A stretch of 64,000 nt of DNA from Apium graveolens (Eukaryota > Streptophyta > Magnoliopsida > Apiales > Apiaceae): NCBI RefSeq assembly GCF_009905375.1, contig NW_027420680.1, forward strand, positions 1 through 64,000, read 5' to 3'. A program made the translations under genes and the position numbers. Below the pieces are notes generated by a model that was not told where the DNA came from, ran no database searches, and saw nothing but the letters and a program-made list of their open reading frames with translations. Of this stretch, positions 10,739 through 24,100 are shown piece by piece (position 1 is the stretch's first letter; every line of letters begins with the position of its first letter).

Positions 10739-11083
10739 CCCGACTGATGATCAATTATAGTCCCGACGGATGATTCAATATAGTCCCGACGGATGACTAA
10801 TTGATATCGACCGGGTGATTAGTTTATATAACAATAAGTACTGTAGCACATTTCTGCAAAGAACTTTGTATATATTTTGTAGTAGCTTATGAATCATGTA
10901 GACTGCTAGTAGATGTGTATAATAGGTTGATTAAATGTAAATATAAGATATCTTGTAATTCTGTACAAATGAAATGGAGTCAAGTGATAAATGGCTACCC
11001 GACGGATGATCAACAAAGCTACCCGACGGATGATCAACAAGGCTACCCGACGAATAACAAGCATGTACCCGATGGATTATCAA
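10739..11083 (+). repeat. CCGACGGATGA motif clusters in the 5' LTR of E
   Basis: One cluster (10739-10830) has three clear copies and one decayed copy. A second (10985-11083) has a 24-bp tandem unit, CTACCCGACGGATGATCAAC plus four bases, in two good and two decayed copies. The 3' LTR has equivalent clusters at 42447-42535 and 42695-42785. Confidence 0.9.
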
Positions 11084-11307
11084 TTCAAATATATGTTGAC
11101 AGTGACAACACAGTCACATGCGTCGAGTGTTTGTAAAAGGAATATGACAGCCTTTTTAGCAGGGTTTTGAGAACAAAGAAGCATTACCATTTCCTTGATA
11201 TTATGAAGATATACAAAGATGCTAGAATAGAGTAGTGAAGCAGCATGAAGTTCGACTTGATAGGTTTTGTTTTATTATCTTGTCTTATTACTATGTAAAC
11301 TTGGTGA

Positions 11308-11315
11308 TATATAAA
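11308..11315 (+). promoter_or_regulatory. TATA box of the element E 5' LTR
   Basis: TATATAAA in the context CTTGGT...ACTAAG. The same box lies at 43012-43019 in the 3' LTR and at 2028-2035 in element A. Confidence 0.55.
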
Positions 11316-11707
11316 CTAAGTGTAGCAAGTATAATAACTAACAAGACTGAGCAAATACATTCTTAGAGAAACATTTGTAAGCTGAATCCTGTAGTATTTC
11401 TCTGTAAGTTTAGTTGTTCATATATGTAAGCAGTTGTGAGCCATTCAAGCTTCACAGAGTTCTCACTCGATATATATATATATATATATATATATCCGGT
11501 GGATACATTCAAATCCACCAGAAAGTTTTAAAAACTTGTGTTTATATTACTTGTGTTTTCATTTATACAATTCTCTTATTCCGCACTTTGCAAATCAAAC
11601 ACTTATATATTATTGAGTTAGAATAGTTTTAAAAATCTCAAAAAGAAGCTAGAATTAAATTTAACTTCCCTTCTGTAATTCTTGTTGTATTGTTAGGGAA
11701 TAACAAT

Positions 11708-11719
11708 TGGTATCAGAGC
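11708..11719 (+). other. Primer-binding site of element E
   Basis: TGGTATCAGAGC, complementary to the 3' end of initiator Met-tRNA, two bases after the 5' LTR. Confidence 0.9.
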
Positions 11720-11766
11720 CAGATCTTGAAGTACAAAGAGTTTAAAGATCACAATAAAAAAGGAAG

Positions 11767-14160
11767 ATGAACAAGAAGGATGTTGGAGTGAAGATTCCAT
11801 TTCTGGACAAAGACAATTATCACCACTGGAAGGTGAAGATGCTCCTACATCTTCTTTCTTAAGTTGAGGCCTATGTGGATTGCATAGAGAGAGGTCCTCA
11901 TGTGCCAATGAGAGCTACAACAGGCAATGAACCATCTGTTCCTAAGCCTAGGCATGAATGGTCATATCCTGATATTGAGCAAGTCAGGAAAGACAAGAAG
12001 GCCATGAATATATTATTCAATGGAGTTGATGGTGATATGTTTGATAACATCATTAACTGCAAAACAACCAAGGAGGTTTGGGACACAATTCAGATTATCT
12101 ATGATGGTACTGAGCAAGTAAGGGAGAATAAGATACAACTGTTAATTCAGCAATATGAGCACTTTCATTATGAAGATAGTGAATCTCTCACTGACATTTT
12201 TAGTAGATTTCAAAAACTACTAAATGCTCTGAAGTTGAATGGAAGAGTCTATCAGACAAAAGTCTCCAATCTCAAGTTCCTTAGATCTCTTCCAAAGGAG
12301 TGGAAACCAATGACAGTCTCACTGAGAAATTCTTAGGATTATAAGGAGTTTACCTTAAAGAGACTATATGGCATCCTGAAAACTTATAAGCTTGAAATAG
12401 AGCAAGATAAGAGGATGGAGAAAGGAAGGAAGAAAGGAGGGTCCTTAGCACTGGTTGCTGAGTTGGAAAAGGAGAAGAAGATGAAGGTAGAAGCTGTAGA
12501 GTCTACTTCAAAGGCCTGTGAGAACAAGGGTAAGGGGCTGGTGGCTGAAAATGAAGACAATTTGAGCCAAGATGAGATGGATGATATTGATGAACATCTT
12601 GCATTTCTTTCCAGAAGATTTGCCAAGCTCAAGTTCAAGAAGAACTTTGGAGCAGCTAAGCCTAGTAGAAACATGGTGGATAAATCAAAATTCAAATGCT
12701 TCAAATGTGGCTTGGCAGGGCATTTTTCCAGTGAGTGTAGAAAGTCAGATTCCAGCAAAAAGAAGTTTAAGCCTGTGGATTATAAACGAAAGTATTTTGA
12801 GTTGCTCAAGCAAAAGGAAAGGGATTTCATTACACAAGAAAATGACTGGGCAGAAGATGGATTGGATGAGGATGAAGATGTCAGCTATGTCAATCTAGCC
12901 CTAATGGCCAATGAAACAGAAACAAGTTCTTCAAGTAATCAGGTAATCACCACTAACCTAGCACATTTATCTAAAGCTAAGTGTAATGATGCAATCAATG
13001 ACATGTCTACCGAATTATATCACTTACGTGTTACACTTACGTCCCTCACTAAGGAAAATGCTAAAATTAAAGAAAATAATTTGTTTTTAAGTGAAAGGAA
13101 TAATGTGCTAGAGTCTCAGTTTATTGAATTTGAAAAATTGAGAATTGAATATAAGGTTGCTAAGGATGAATTAAATGAGTCCTTGAAGAAAGAAGAGATT
13201 TTGAAGAAGCAGCTTGAACAAGAACATGAAGTGATTAAAGCATGGAAATCATCCAGAGATGTCTCTGCTCAAATCACTAAAGTTCAAGGTATTGAGTCCT
13301 TTTGTGATGCAGCCTGGAATAAGAGTAAGGAGAAGCTAGAATCCAATTTGGTTGAAGGATTTCTAACAGATGTAGACTCGACGGATGATGAGAGTCATCC
13401 GTCGGATAATCAAAAGGATTATCCGTCGAGTGACATATATCCCCATCCGTCGGCTGTGAGTAAACCCATGAGCAAAGCCAAACTTGCCAAGTTAAATGAA
13501 AAATATGGATCAGTTTCCAAAAACTTTGTTCCAGGAGAATCAAGTCAAGTGAAGAAGGAGAAGAAAATGAATGTTGGTCATCTGTTCATCAAGCAATTGA
13601 ATGATAGATTAGAAAAGATTGAGGTTAAAATAAAAACTAAAAAGAAAAACAATAGAAATGGGGAAGTAGGGATTAACAAACATAACAACTACACACATGA
13701 TAATTATGCTCCAAGAAAAATTTGTGCTAAGTGTGGTAGTATTAATCATTTGTCTGTTAAATGCAAACTTGCCATGCCTACTCCTATATATGTACCATCT
13801 TCTTTTCCCAACATGAATGCCATGCCTTCTATGCCTATGAATGCTATGTCTGCTCAGAATATGAATGTACAATATACTAATATGCCATTTGCACCTAATC
13901 CTTATTATGCTGCATTTAGTATGCCTCATATGCCATTTAGCATGCCTTACAGGAATAACATGTTTGTAAATAACATACCTTTTCCTATTAATCAAAATGT
14001 GCATGATAATTCTGTTTTAATGACTGGTTTCAAAGGTCCAACTCAGACGACTAAGGATGAATCAGATATCCCCAAGTCAAATGAGATCAAACCTAAGAAA
14101 CAAAAGAAGAAATCTAACAAGGCTGGACCCAAGGAAACTTGGTTACCAAAATCAACTTGA
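11767..14160 (+). pseudogene. gag: gag of element E (capsid and two zinc knuckles), broken
   Basis: One frame runs from ATG 11767 to TGA 14158-14160 but has in-frame stops near 11860 (TAA) and 12334 (TAG). Gag packages element RNA into particles. Seen: an N-terminal retrotransposon Gag region, a zinc knuckle CFKCGLAGHFSSEC (12697-12738), a long charged coiled-coil stretch (about 13000-13250), a Ser/Pro/Asp segment encoded by the repeated DNA motif (13376-13452), a second knuckle-like CAKCGSINHLSVKC (13723-13764), and a Met/Pro/Asn-rich tail. About 797 codons, long for copia Gag but usual for the SIRE type. Protease lies in another frame just downstream. Confidence 0.88.
13376..13452 (+). repeat. 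CGACGGATGA motif cluster inside gag of E
   Basis: Four copies in both orientations (TCGACGGATGATG, TCATCCGTCGG, TATCCGTCGAG, CATCCGTCGG), some paired so that short stems can form. They are translated as STDD and HPSD/YPSS-type peptides. Confidence 0.9.
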
Positions 14161-14174
14161 TTTGGTTTTGATGT

Positions 14175-16819
14175 GTGCAGGGAAATAGAAAGAATCTTTG
14201 GTACCTGGATAGTGGTTGTTCAAGGCACATGACTGGAGATTCTACCCTACTCACAGAGTTCAAGGAGAGAGCTGGCCCAAGTATTACTTTTGGAGATGAC
14301 AACAAGGGTTATACTGTGGGATATGGCTTGATTTCAAAAGACAATGTCATCATTGAGGAGGTTGCCCTAGTGGATGGTCTCAAGCATAATTTGCTGAGTA
14401 TCAGCCAGCTTTGTGATAAGGGCAATTCAGTAACCTTCAACTCAGAAGCCTGTGTTTTGACTAACATATTTCTGGGCTGAAGCTGTGAATACTTCCTGCT
14501 ACACTCATAATATTTCTTTGGTTAATCAAGCAAAGTGCATGACACCATATCAATTGTTCAAGAACAAGAAACCAACTCTAAATTTTCTTCATGTCTTTGG
14601 CTACAAATGTTATATCTTGAGAAATCAGACTGACCAACATGGGAAGTTTGATGCTAAAGCAGATGAAGGAATTTTTCTTGGATATGCTGTGAGAAAAGCA
14701 TACAGAGTCTACAATCTAAGAACCAATATTGTTATGGAATCAATACATGTTGTGTTTGATGATAAAAAGATTGAAGGACTACTAGATGAAGATTCTCATG
14801 AGAATCTCAAATTTGATAATGTGGAGATGGTTAGTGATGATAGTGATGATGAAAGTGATCAGGAAACAGTGGCAAATGATAATGCAGAAAAATCTACTAC
14901 TAATGAAGCACAAAATTTAACATCTGTCGAGTTGTAAAATGCTTCATCCGTCGGGAGACAATTTGATTTATTCATCAAGAGATAATCAGCCTTATCCGTC
15001 GAAACACAAAGTGCACCATCCGTCGGGTCTTCAAAAGAAGCTGAAAGTCAGAATAGATCACTTATAGAAAATTCTCCTTTCTCAAATCAAAGATTTATAA
15101 ACTCAGGGGGAGTTTTTAATAATCAAAACTCAGTCACACATCAAGACAACAATGAGGCCTCTTCATCTAGAGCTAATCTACCTCGACAAAGGTAATGGAC
15201 AAAAGATCACCCATTTGAGCTCATCATTGGTCATGGGTCTTTTAGAGTTCAAACAAGGAGAGCAACTCAAGAAGAATATCTATATAGCAGCTTCCTATCT
15301 AAGAAAGAACCAAAGAAGGTTGAAGAAGCTTTGTTGGATCCTGATTGGATTTTAGCTATCCAGGAGGAGCTAAACCAATTTGAAAGGAATAAAGTATGGA
15401 AGTTGGTACCCAAGCCTAAAGGAAAGAATCCAATTGACACCAAATGGGTATTCAGAAACAAGATGGATGAAAATGGCATAGTGGTCGGGAACAAAGCTAG
15501 ATTGTTTACTAAGGGCTATTTTCAACAAGAAGGAATACATTTTGATGAAACTTTTGATCCTGTTGCAAGACTTGAAGCCATCAGAATTTTCTTAGCCTAT
15601 GCAGCTTATGCCAATTTTGAGGTCTATCAAATGGATGTCAAAAGTGCATTTCTGAATGAAGATTTGGAGGAGGAAGTCTATGTTAGTCAGCCTCCTGGTT
15701 TTGAAGATCCAAATTTCCCAAGTCATGTTTATTATCTTTTGAAAGCACTTTATAGACTGTAGCAAGCACCTAGAGCCTGGTATGACACTTTATCAAAGTT
15801 TCTTTTGGAAAATCACTTCACAAGAGGTACTGTTGATAAAACTTTATTCTTTAGAAATGTTAATGGATCTAGTATACTTGTTCAAATTTATGTAGATGAT
15901 ATTATATTTGACTCTACAGATGAAAAACTTTGCAAAAGGTTTGCCTAATTGATGCAAAGTAAGTATAAAATGAGCATGATGGGAGAACTAACTTACTTTC
16001 TTGGTTTGCAAGTTAAGTAAGTTCGTAATGGAATATTCATTAGTCAAACTAAATACATTCATGATCTTTGAAGACGTTTGATCTAATAGATTGCACATCT
16101 GCAAAAACTCCCATGCCACTACAATTAAGCTTGAATTAAACACTACTGAAAAGTCTGTGGATATTTCAAGTTATAGGGGCATGGTTGGGTCACTTCTGTA
16201 CTTAACAGCTAGTGGGCCAGATATAATATTTGCTACTTGTCTTTGTGCTAGATTTCAGGCTGATCCTAGAGAATCTCATTTAGCAGCTATTAAGAGAATT
16301 TTCAGATATTCCAAGGGAATACCAAAACTTGGCATTTGGTACCCTAGAGATTCTGGTTTTGATCTAACTGGTTATTCAGATGCAAATTATGCAGGTTGTA
16401 AAATAGACAGAAAAAGTACAACAGGAACCTGTCAATTTCTAGGAAACAAGCTTGTGTCCTGGTTCAGTAAAAAGCAAAATTCAGTTTCTACTTCTATAGC
16501 TGAAGCTGAATATATTGCTGCTGGTAGTTGCTGTGCACAGATTTTGTGGATGAATATCCAATTGTTGGACTATGGTCTACAAGTGGATAGGATTCCTATT
16601 TTCTGTGATAACACAAGTGCAATTGCCATCACTGAAAATCCAGTACAACATTCAAGAACAAAGCACATAGACATCAAGTACCACTTCATAAGGGAACATG
16701 TGATGACTGGTACTGTGGAACGGCATTTTGTTCCACGTGTAAAGCAGCTTGTAGACATATTTACCAAGCCACTGGATGAATCCACCTTCAAGGTTGGTAA
16801 GTGCGTTAGGTATGCTTAA
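14175..16819 (+). pseudogene. pol: pol of element E: protease, partial integrase, RT, RNase H; broken
   Basis: Seen in order: protease with DSGCSRHMTG (14211-14240), then a break near 14465 where the text jumps to the end of the integrase region (14485-14937, KADEGIFLGYA). The zinc-binding and catalytic core of integrase is gone. Next come reverse transcriptase (15316-16050; YVDD at 15889-15900) and RNase H (16091-16819; ends in the usual copia DIFTKPLD region). Segments lie in three frames, with a TAG at 15760 and more stops around 15948-16090. The order PR-IN-RT-RH is diagnostic for Ty1/copia; the protease type and the extra ORF point to SIRE. It cannot integrate on its own. Confidence 0.9.
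14943..15028 (+). repeat. CATCCGTCGG motif cluster between integrase and RT of E
   Basis: Three good copies (CATCCGTCGGG, TATCCGTCGAA, CATCCGTCGGG) and one decayed copy, in the hydrophilic spacer between integrase and RT. Confidence 0.85.
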
Positions 16820-16921
16820 TTATTATTGAATCATTTCAGATATTTTGCAAGTTGTTATGCAGCCAGAAATTTAATTGATTTTTCTGCTTTGGATGAAATT
16901 TTGGCTAAGTTAAAATTTACA

Positions 16922-17135
16922 TCCCGACGGATGATCATTATCCATCGAGTTTGATCATACGTCGGAATACAATTTGTCCATAAAAATCAATTATTTTTCT
17001 GGAATATTTTATAACTCGACGGATAACTGATTTATCCTCATCCGTCGAATTGTCTTAATCTTAGCCGTTAAAACTCTGAACATTATCCATCGAGTATGCT
17101 TATAGCTTGTAAGCATGACATGACGGATAAGTGAC
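16922..17135 (+). repeat. CGACGGATGA motif cluster in the non-coding gap after pol of E
   Basis: About seven copies in both orientations between the pol stop and the third ORF, for example CCCGACGGATGATC near 16923, TCGACGGATAAC near 17023 and CATCCGTCGAA near 17039. No ORF covers this stretch. Confidence 0.85.
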
Positions 17136-17236
17136 ATAATTTTTACAGTTTATTTATTTTTAAAACGGCTATTTTGGGCAATTTTTATTGGTCCTTTATT
17201 TTACTTTATTATTTTGTTAGTTTATTTCTGAGATAG

Positions 17237-17244
17237 TATAAAAG
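17237..17244 (+). promoter_or_regulatory. Possible internal promoter (TATA box) before the third ORF of E
   Basis: TATAAAAG, a strong plant TATA box, is followed by a T/C-rich stretch (17250-17345) that looks like a plant 5' leader. ATG 17350 of the third ORF is 113 bp downstream. This would allow a separate transcript for that ORF. The box is seen; its use is inferred. Confidence 0.45.
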
Positions 17245-17349
17245 CAAATTCATTTTTTTCTTTTCTTTTATCATTCTCAAGATTCAATTGCTCTAACTTC
17301 TTTCTTCTCAAAAGCAAACCCTCTCTCTGCAAATTCTAAATCTCTAACA

Positions 17350-20300
17350 ATGGCCCCTGTAGTGAAAATCATGTCTCAAACCGGTTACATCTATGAGAAA
17401 AACAACTTCTCAGCTTTAGTAAACAAGGAGATTTAGCAATCTGGTGACTATCACAAAATGATGGATTTTGTGAAGAACTGCAAACTCAACTATGCCATGC
17501 TGGAATCACCCACCATTTACTGTGAGGTTGTAGAGGAGATGTGGACAACTACAGTGTATAACTCAACAGACAAGACCATCACTTTCACTCTAAAAGGTAA
17601 GCGGTTTTTCAAAAATAGTGATATTATTGAAGCATGCTTTAGAATTCCTGATAATACTGTAACTGCTCCACACACAGACACAGAGATTATTAACATGCTT
17701 AATTCAATGGGCTATGCACTCACTACCTCTAAGTTAAGTGAAATTAGAAGGTTGGGTCTTAGGAAAGAATAGAGTTAACTGTGTGATGTGGTAACTAAAG
17801 TGTTTTTTGGTAAGATTAGGAACTTTGATTCTATCAATATGTCCATGCTCAACATGCTTTACATGCTAGTTATTGATAAGTATTTCAATTTCAGTAACTT
17901 GGTTTTGTTTGAGTTAGGCTTTAAGTTAGGAGAACTTAATAAGAGATGTAAACGTGTCTATTATGCTAGATTCTTTATGATGCTTGCTAACCATCTTATT
18001 GAGAATATTGAGATTGAGAACCCAACCAACAAGCTGAATTGTTGGGTTCAAGAAAGAAGGATTATTGCAGATTTAAATAGAGCAAATCAGTTGTAAAAGC
18101 TACTCAACCAAAAGAGGGGAGTGTGAAGGAGGGTAAGAAAGGTGAGGGACATGGTGAAAATCAAAGAAGCCCTAAGGATAAGGCTGGTGAGAAGAGTGTA
18201 CCCAAACCTAGCCACACCACCGTTTCCCAACAAACTGTGGTTGTTAATAAGGAAATTAGCTCATTATTGGTTTCATCCTCCCAAAAGGATGTTACCATTG
18301 AAATAAGCTCCCAACCAAGAGCACAGGCCAAGAGGGGTAGGGACACCAGCTCACCACAAACTTATGCTAGAAAGAAAAGATCAAAAACCCTTGGGGATGC
18401 ACAGGGCTCACACACTGTGCATACTGGTGCTAAAGACACAATCACTGCACCTTCTCAAAGTCAGGTTGATGTGGCTCCAAAAAATGTAGAGTCACAGCCA
18501 AAATCTCTCATAATTGAAGCACCTGATACACCAAATTCTTCCACACACTCACTAGATATTGACATGATTAATATATCACTTCCAAGTTCTCCATCTTTAA
18601 CTCTCTTGGAGAAGCTAAAAATCCAAGTAAGTGAGGATCATCTTTTAGATGATTTGTTGGCTCATTTACCATTTCTTTCTGAGACTGTTGAGACATCTGT
18701 GCCTAAATTCTCATCAATCTTCACAAAGTCTACAATAGTCTCCACTCCAAACTCTTTCATTTCTACTATCCTGATGGATATTCATCATCCGTCGAGTAGT
18801 GATTGTATCCCGACGGATAAGCCTAACAGCAGTCATCCATCGGATAGCCATACTACTAACCCGATGGATATTCCTCACCCGTCGGGTGTCCCTGCACAAC
18901 TTCAAATTTCTTCAATTCTTACAAGTGCAGAAGACTTAGTAGTAGTGCAATCACTCTTAGGACTGAGGGAAGGGGGTGATTTGAGTGAGAGTCTGGGTTG
19001 CTCCCAGGAAAAAGGAGAGAAAAAGAGTGAACAACTGAAGTCCATTTCTTCAGGACTGAAAAAAGTGAGTCAGAGGAGTCCCACCTTAGATGGTGAAGGT
19101 GAGGGTGTGAGGGTGGGGAGCCAAGGGGAGCCCTTGATGCAAAAACAGAGAGAAAATAAGAGAAAGGCAGGTACAGGAGAAATAAGGATGAATATCATTG
19201 CTAGTGAGTCAATAAATGCCAATGATGCAGACATTGAGAAACTATTTTAGCATAATCAAGCTGTTATAGGTTCCATCTCTTTGGATGCTGAGGCATTTAC
19301 TCATCCTGTTCCAGCATATCATTTTTTGGCTGGACAGGGCAATGAAGATGCAGAAAGGATGCTGAACTTGGTGCACACCACCCAATCAATGCAAAGAGCT
19401 AAGGATGCCATCACAGCTATGCCACCTAGAGCTGATAATGATGTTGACTATGGGACTGGGGAATCTGCTGATTTCTTTGGTGATGCAAGTGAAGAGGGGT
19501 TACTGGACATATGGGGAGAAGTAGGCCCTAGTTCCAGATCTGGTATGCCATCTTGAGCATTTTCAAAGCAGTGTGATGAACACTATTTCAAGACCACCAT
19601 TATTCAACTTATAAGTCAGACACACTCTGTTCTTCAATCCACAATAAATGCCAGCACCAAGAAGCTCCTACAAGCACACCTTGCTTCTCTTCAATTACAA
19701 CAAATCCAAGGTTTTCAACATACTCAGGATGTCACTTCTATCAAAGGTGAAATTCATCAAATGTAAAGGGACATTTCTGAAAGGTTGGATTCTAAACTTC
19801 CAGAAGCTACAATGCTTGATATTCAGAGACAACTCAGGAAGAATTCTGATCTTGCCACAAAGATAGATTCCTTGGATACCAGAATGACTACAATGGAAGC
19901 TTCTTTAACAGCTATACATCTACATCAAGCTCAGCAAACTCAACTGCTACAACAACTAGCGGCTGCACAATCTTCATCCTCCACTCTACTTTAAGATAAC
20001 AGAAAGGGGGAGAAAAGCTCAAGTAAGGGTGAGGGGGAGAAAGGCTCTAGTAAGGGGGAGCTTCAGCTAAACATACAAGTCAGCAAAGTGAATGTGCCAA
20101 CAATTGCTTTCAAAAAGCCACCAGTGTTGGATAGCATTGATCTAATCCAAAGAGCAGCTGAAAAGCTTGAGTCAAAATCAAATCCTAAGATGCTTGATGT
20201 TACAGCTTTAGAGAAGGAAATAAAAGAAAAATGGAGAAAGATAGATGCAGATATTCAACAAAAGTTTGGCCCAATTCAGAAGCCAGACAAAGTCTTCAGT

Positions 20301-21184
20301 CATCACTCTCAAGTCATGAAAATCTCTGTGAATGACATAAGTATAAACTATCTGGAAAGGGGTCAAACTTCCTGCATCAAATCTCCAAAGAAGGATCTCA
20401 TTATGAAGGCCAAAAGGAACTACTCTAACTTTTCAGACAAGAATCCCATGGATACAGTGTTTGAAATACCTAGGCCGGATGAGAAGAAGTTGTTGGCAAG
20501 GTCAATTACATTCTACAAGGATCCAACAGATTCAGTGCTTAAAAGGAGAATTGCTAAAATTTACAGAAATGGTAAGGAGATTTGTGTGGTGTTTGGACAC
20601 CCACTGTTTGTAGAAGCTAAGAAGGAAGAGAAAGAAAGAATCGGGCTAGAAAAGAAGCAAGATGCCTTGGATGCTAAGAAGCACAGACAAAAGAAGGAGC
20701 AAGCTGCTATCTTGGCCAAGCTTCATGCTGTAAAAATAACAACAGAAACCTCTGCACAACCATCTGTAATTGCTGAATCTCAAGATCTAAAGGTGCAAGT
20801 TGAACCACAACTGAAAAGAACTTTCAGATACAAGGAAAGGGCCAAAAGGGCCAAAAGGAAATTGAACTTTAATGATGAGGAAAAGGAAGACCAAGTTCTC
20901 AAAAAGTCTACAACTACAACTCAGACATCAAAACCCTCAATGGTATTTGAAGAATTCAAGGTGGTAGATCCAACAAGGAATATACATGGTGAGCCCATAA
21001 TTCCAAAGGATGAACCAGTGGACTGGGATAGTCTACTAATTCATGAGCTGAACTTTCCCATCTTTAAGACAAAGAAGACAAAGATAAGAGCTAGTAAAAA
21101 AATGAATCCGGTAATTCTCAGATCCAAGACACCAATCAAATCCAAATCTATAGTTAATATGGGAGACATGTTGTACATATGTGA
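17350..21184 (+). pseudogene. Third ORF of element E, 5' part, broken
   Basis: Starts ATG 17350 (MAPVVKIMSQ). Stops at 17434, 17770, 17776 and 18094, then a frameshift near 18110; the rest runs in one frame to element F with stops at 19248, 19554, about 19764 and 19992. Seen: an N-terminal globular part of about 250 residues with LNMLYMLV and RFFMMLANHL; a long Ser/Thr/Pro/Lys-rich low-complexity middle holding DNA motif copies; a Gln-rich coiled coil (about 19785-19990); Lys/Glu-rich helices; and the start of the C-terminal domain also found at 2-1108. It resumes after F at 41611. The full frame would be about 1460 codons. Position fits the extra ORF of SIRE elements. Function unknown; no membrane anchor seen. 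Confidence 0.75.
18778..18890 (+). repeat. CATCCGTCGA motif cluster inside the third ORF of E
   Basis: Five copies in both orientations (CATCCGTCGAG, CCCGACGGATAAG, CATCCATCGGA, CCCGATGGATA, CACCCGTCGGG). They are translated in the same register as those in gag (HPSS/PTDK-type). Confidence 0.88.
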
Positions 21185-24100
21185 TGTGGCGCCCTCCAAA
21201 CCCGGATCAGAAGTTTGGGGTCCAAACAAACACACGCCTTATTTAAAACCTGTTTAAGATAATAATAATATGCAGTGACCCTACTTACCGACTACCACGG
21301 ACCGCAACAGGTTAAAGTATATACACAAGCCACACACACACACTTATATTACAAACGTCCAAATCCAAACTATTCAAACTTACAACTGAATATTAAATAT
21401 CATTACAAACTTTACAAACTTATACTATCCTAAAAGCTATCAGCTAGCTTAACTCGATCAACCTGGACCCCTAACTCTCGCACTGGATTGGGGATCCTCG
21501 CTACCAACATGTTCCTTCTTAACTGGAAAAGAACATAAACAACATCGCATAAATGAGTTAACTAGCTCAGCAAGTCACATTGACAAGACTGAGAATAATG
21601 ATCATCAAGTGAAAAGAGTTAAGGTATCAAGTAAATAACGATTAATGATTTAGAATTGGATATTATATTTATTTAAAAAAAACAAGGTTAGGCTGCTGAT
21701 CAGTCATGCACTGACCCCAAGCAAGGCACACAGCTCTGCTCTAATTACTGGATCTAAGGCACACATTGGCCTAACTTGACCACCAATCTGGTCTCACCAC
21801 AAATCTGGTCCAGAATTTTATAAAATAATCCAATTTTATCATAATAACAGAATAAACAATGTAAAGCAATAAATAGAATCATAAGCAATATTGGATGTCC
21901 AATAATGAGATGGTTTCAATCTTCACAATGAACAATATGGAAATTTCAAAGAATGGCTGTCATGTGGTGAAAGAATTGGATAACAAAAGAATTAAAGTTT
22001 CAAGGTTATAAGGATTTGGTCTTTTAAAGCATAAGGTACAATGGTTTGAATCTGTAAGCAATCTTGATTCAGTGTTCGATATTTAGTTTGTATGTATTTA
22101 TGGAGTAGTATCATATATCCGTGGTTCGTATTTGGGTAATTAACAATCAATGGTTCGGAAAGAATAAGGTTTACCGCTCAAAGATCAATAACTGGAATCA
22201 AGGTTTAGGGTTCAGTGCTTCAAAGCACTTGCAACATAAAACAAAATTATCAATTATCTATAATATATCTCGAGAAAGTTCAGAACACTTGTCTGGTATT
22301 AGCTTGTTGTACTTCACTAACTTCCAATCACAATCTCCTATTCCTCGACTACTTGCTTCCCTTTCCTACACCTTGCCTCTTCTGCTCACATATCATAAGT
22401 ATCTATCAATACTCAACTCATATGATTCTATTCGGTATACACTTCTATCTACCCTTTGTTTTACCCAAATCCGACTAACAGATTGAAAGTTATAGTAAAA
22501 ACAAGTAAACACTGATCACATAGTCCGACAGTCAAACAAACAAGTCACATATAACACATAAAATGTCAAACAATCAATGAAATTTTATTTATAAGGAAGT
22601 CTCGGGTCATAAACAGTCTTTCGGGTATTTAATATGATTTTTAAAATATTTTTCGGAGTCAAAACGGGTCGTTGGATAAATTTTAAAGCAATAAACAGGG
22701 TTCGGTTGGCCAAATCTGGCTTCAAACTAATTTTATAATAATTATCGAGCCTTGAGAACAATTTAAAATAATATTTTAAAGCTCCAAACTATTTTTCAGA
22801 ATTTTTGAATCAATAATAAATAATTAAATCTAATTAAATAATTAAATAAATCAATTAATAATTAATGAAATCAATTAATCAATTAATTTTCGAATTAATT
22901 GACCAATTAACTAATTAATTATTAACTAAAATTAATTAACTAATTAATTCAGATTTATTCTTGAATTAAAAATATTTTTTTTGGAATTAAAATAATAATT
23001 TTTGGGATTTTTATTAATTAAAATGAATTTTTATAATTAAAATAAATAGGAAATATGATTTTTAAACATTTTTAAAACAGGAATCCAAAATATGCAAACT
23101 CTGGAAACCTGGGGGACTAAACTTTTTCTTCCACAAAAGTACAGGGGCCTATTTGCGATTTTGCAAACCCCCGTCGTCGACTCGCCGGAGTGTGGCCGGA
23201 GAACACGATTCTGGCCACCTCAGGCCATCAAACTCTCCAGAATCGAAGTACAGATCACCAGGAACATGTACATACAATCAAAACACATAACCCATTACAG
23301 GATTGGCCGGAAAATGGTCGGGAAATGAAGAACACCAGCGAACTTTCAAAAGACAACTCCGTTCATACTAGGAATCGTCTGATAACATACTATACATGAA
23401 TCGATTTCAAATTTCTAGGGGAACAAAACCCACTATCTCTCAACATCTGATAATCCCTAAATAAAAAACCCCTAAATTCAATCAAGAACATTCAAACGAA
23501 TTATAAACCCTAATTTCTAATTCCGAAAATCAAACTCAATTTTGAACATGTTATTGAACTTCAAATCAGTCATATGACATATCAAAATCATCAGGAAGAC
23601 AACCTCTACAACATGCAAGCATCAAGTCATATAAACAATCATCAGAATAAAAAAATCATAATTTTAATCAAAATAACTCGAAATTAAATAAAAATATATA
23701 AAATCAACCTTTGATTCTGCAGTTCTGAAACTTGGATAATCTGATAGTACTCCTCAAACCCTTCGTTTTGATTACCAGAGCTTTCCAAACGGATATCAAT
23801 AACACCTTGATTTTGTAGTTTGATTCTTGAAAGGTTTATATGAATATAAATATTTTCTCTGGAAAATACTGTTTGCAAATGATTTTCGGTATGAAATAAA
23901 ATACGGTAAAGGTTATTTATAATTACGGAAAATTAATATCCCGTTGGATCATTCCGGATATAAAATAGTACGTTTATTTATTAAAACGGATCCAAACGGT
24001 ACCGGTTTTCGGGATAATTATCCAAATCAGTACAATTTGTATTGCGGTCTTGATCTCAGCGCCTGGTTACACGTATTACGAGGTGATAATTGTAATAGTT

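Larger units (their letters stand above)
10661..11705 (+). repeat. 5' LTR of element E (1045 bp)
   Basis: Starts TGTTAGGAATATG, ends AGGGAATAACA, immediately followed by the primer site. It contains two motif clusters, a TATA box, an (AT)n run at about 11468-11495, and the U5 hairpin (11651-11682, one mismatch here). Confidence 0.92.

Noticed and set aside
12384..12758. 124-codon minus-strand ORF
   Set aside because: Shadow of gag of element E on the opposite strand.
17350..21184. Calling the third ORF an envelope gene
   Set aside because: No signal peptide, transmembrane helix or glycosylation-rich ectodomain seen; only the position fits.
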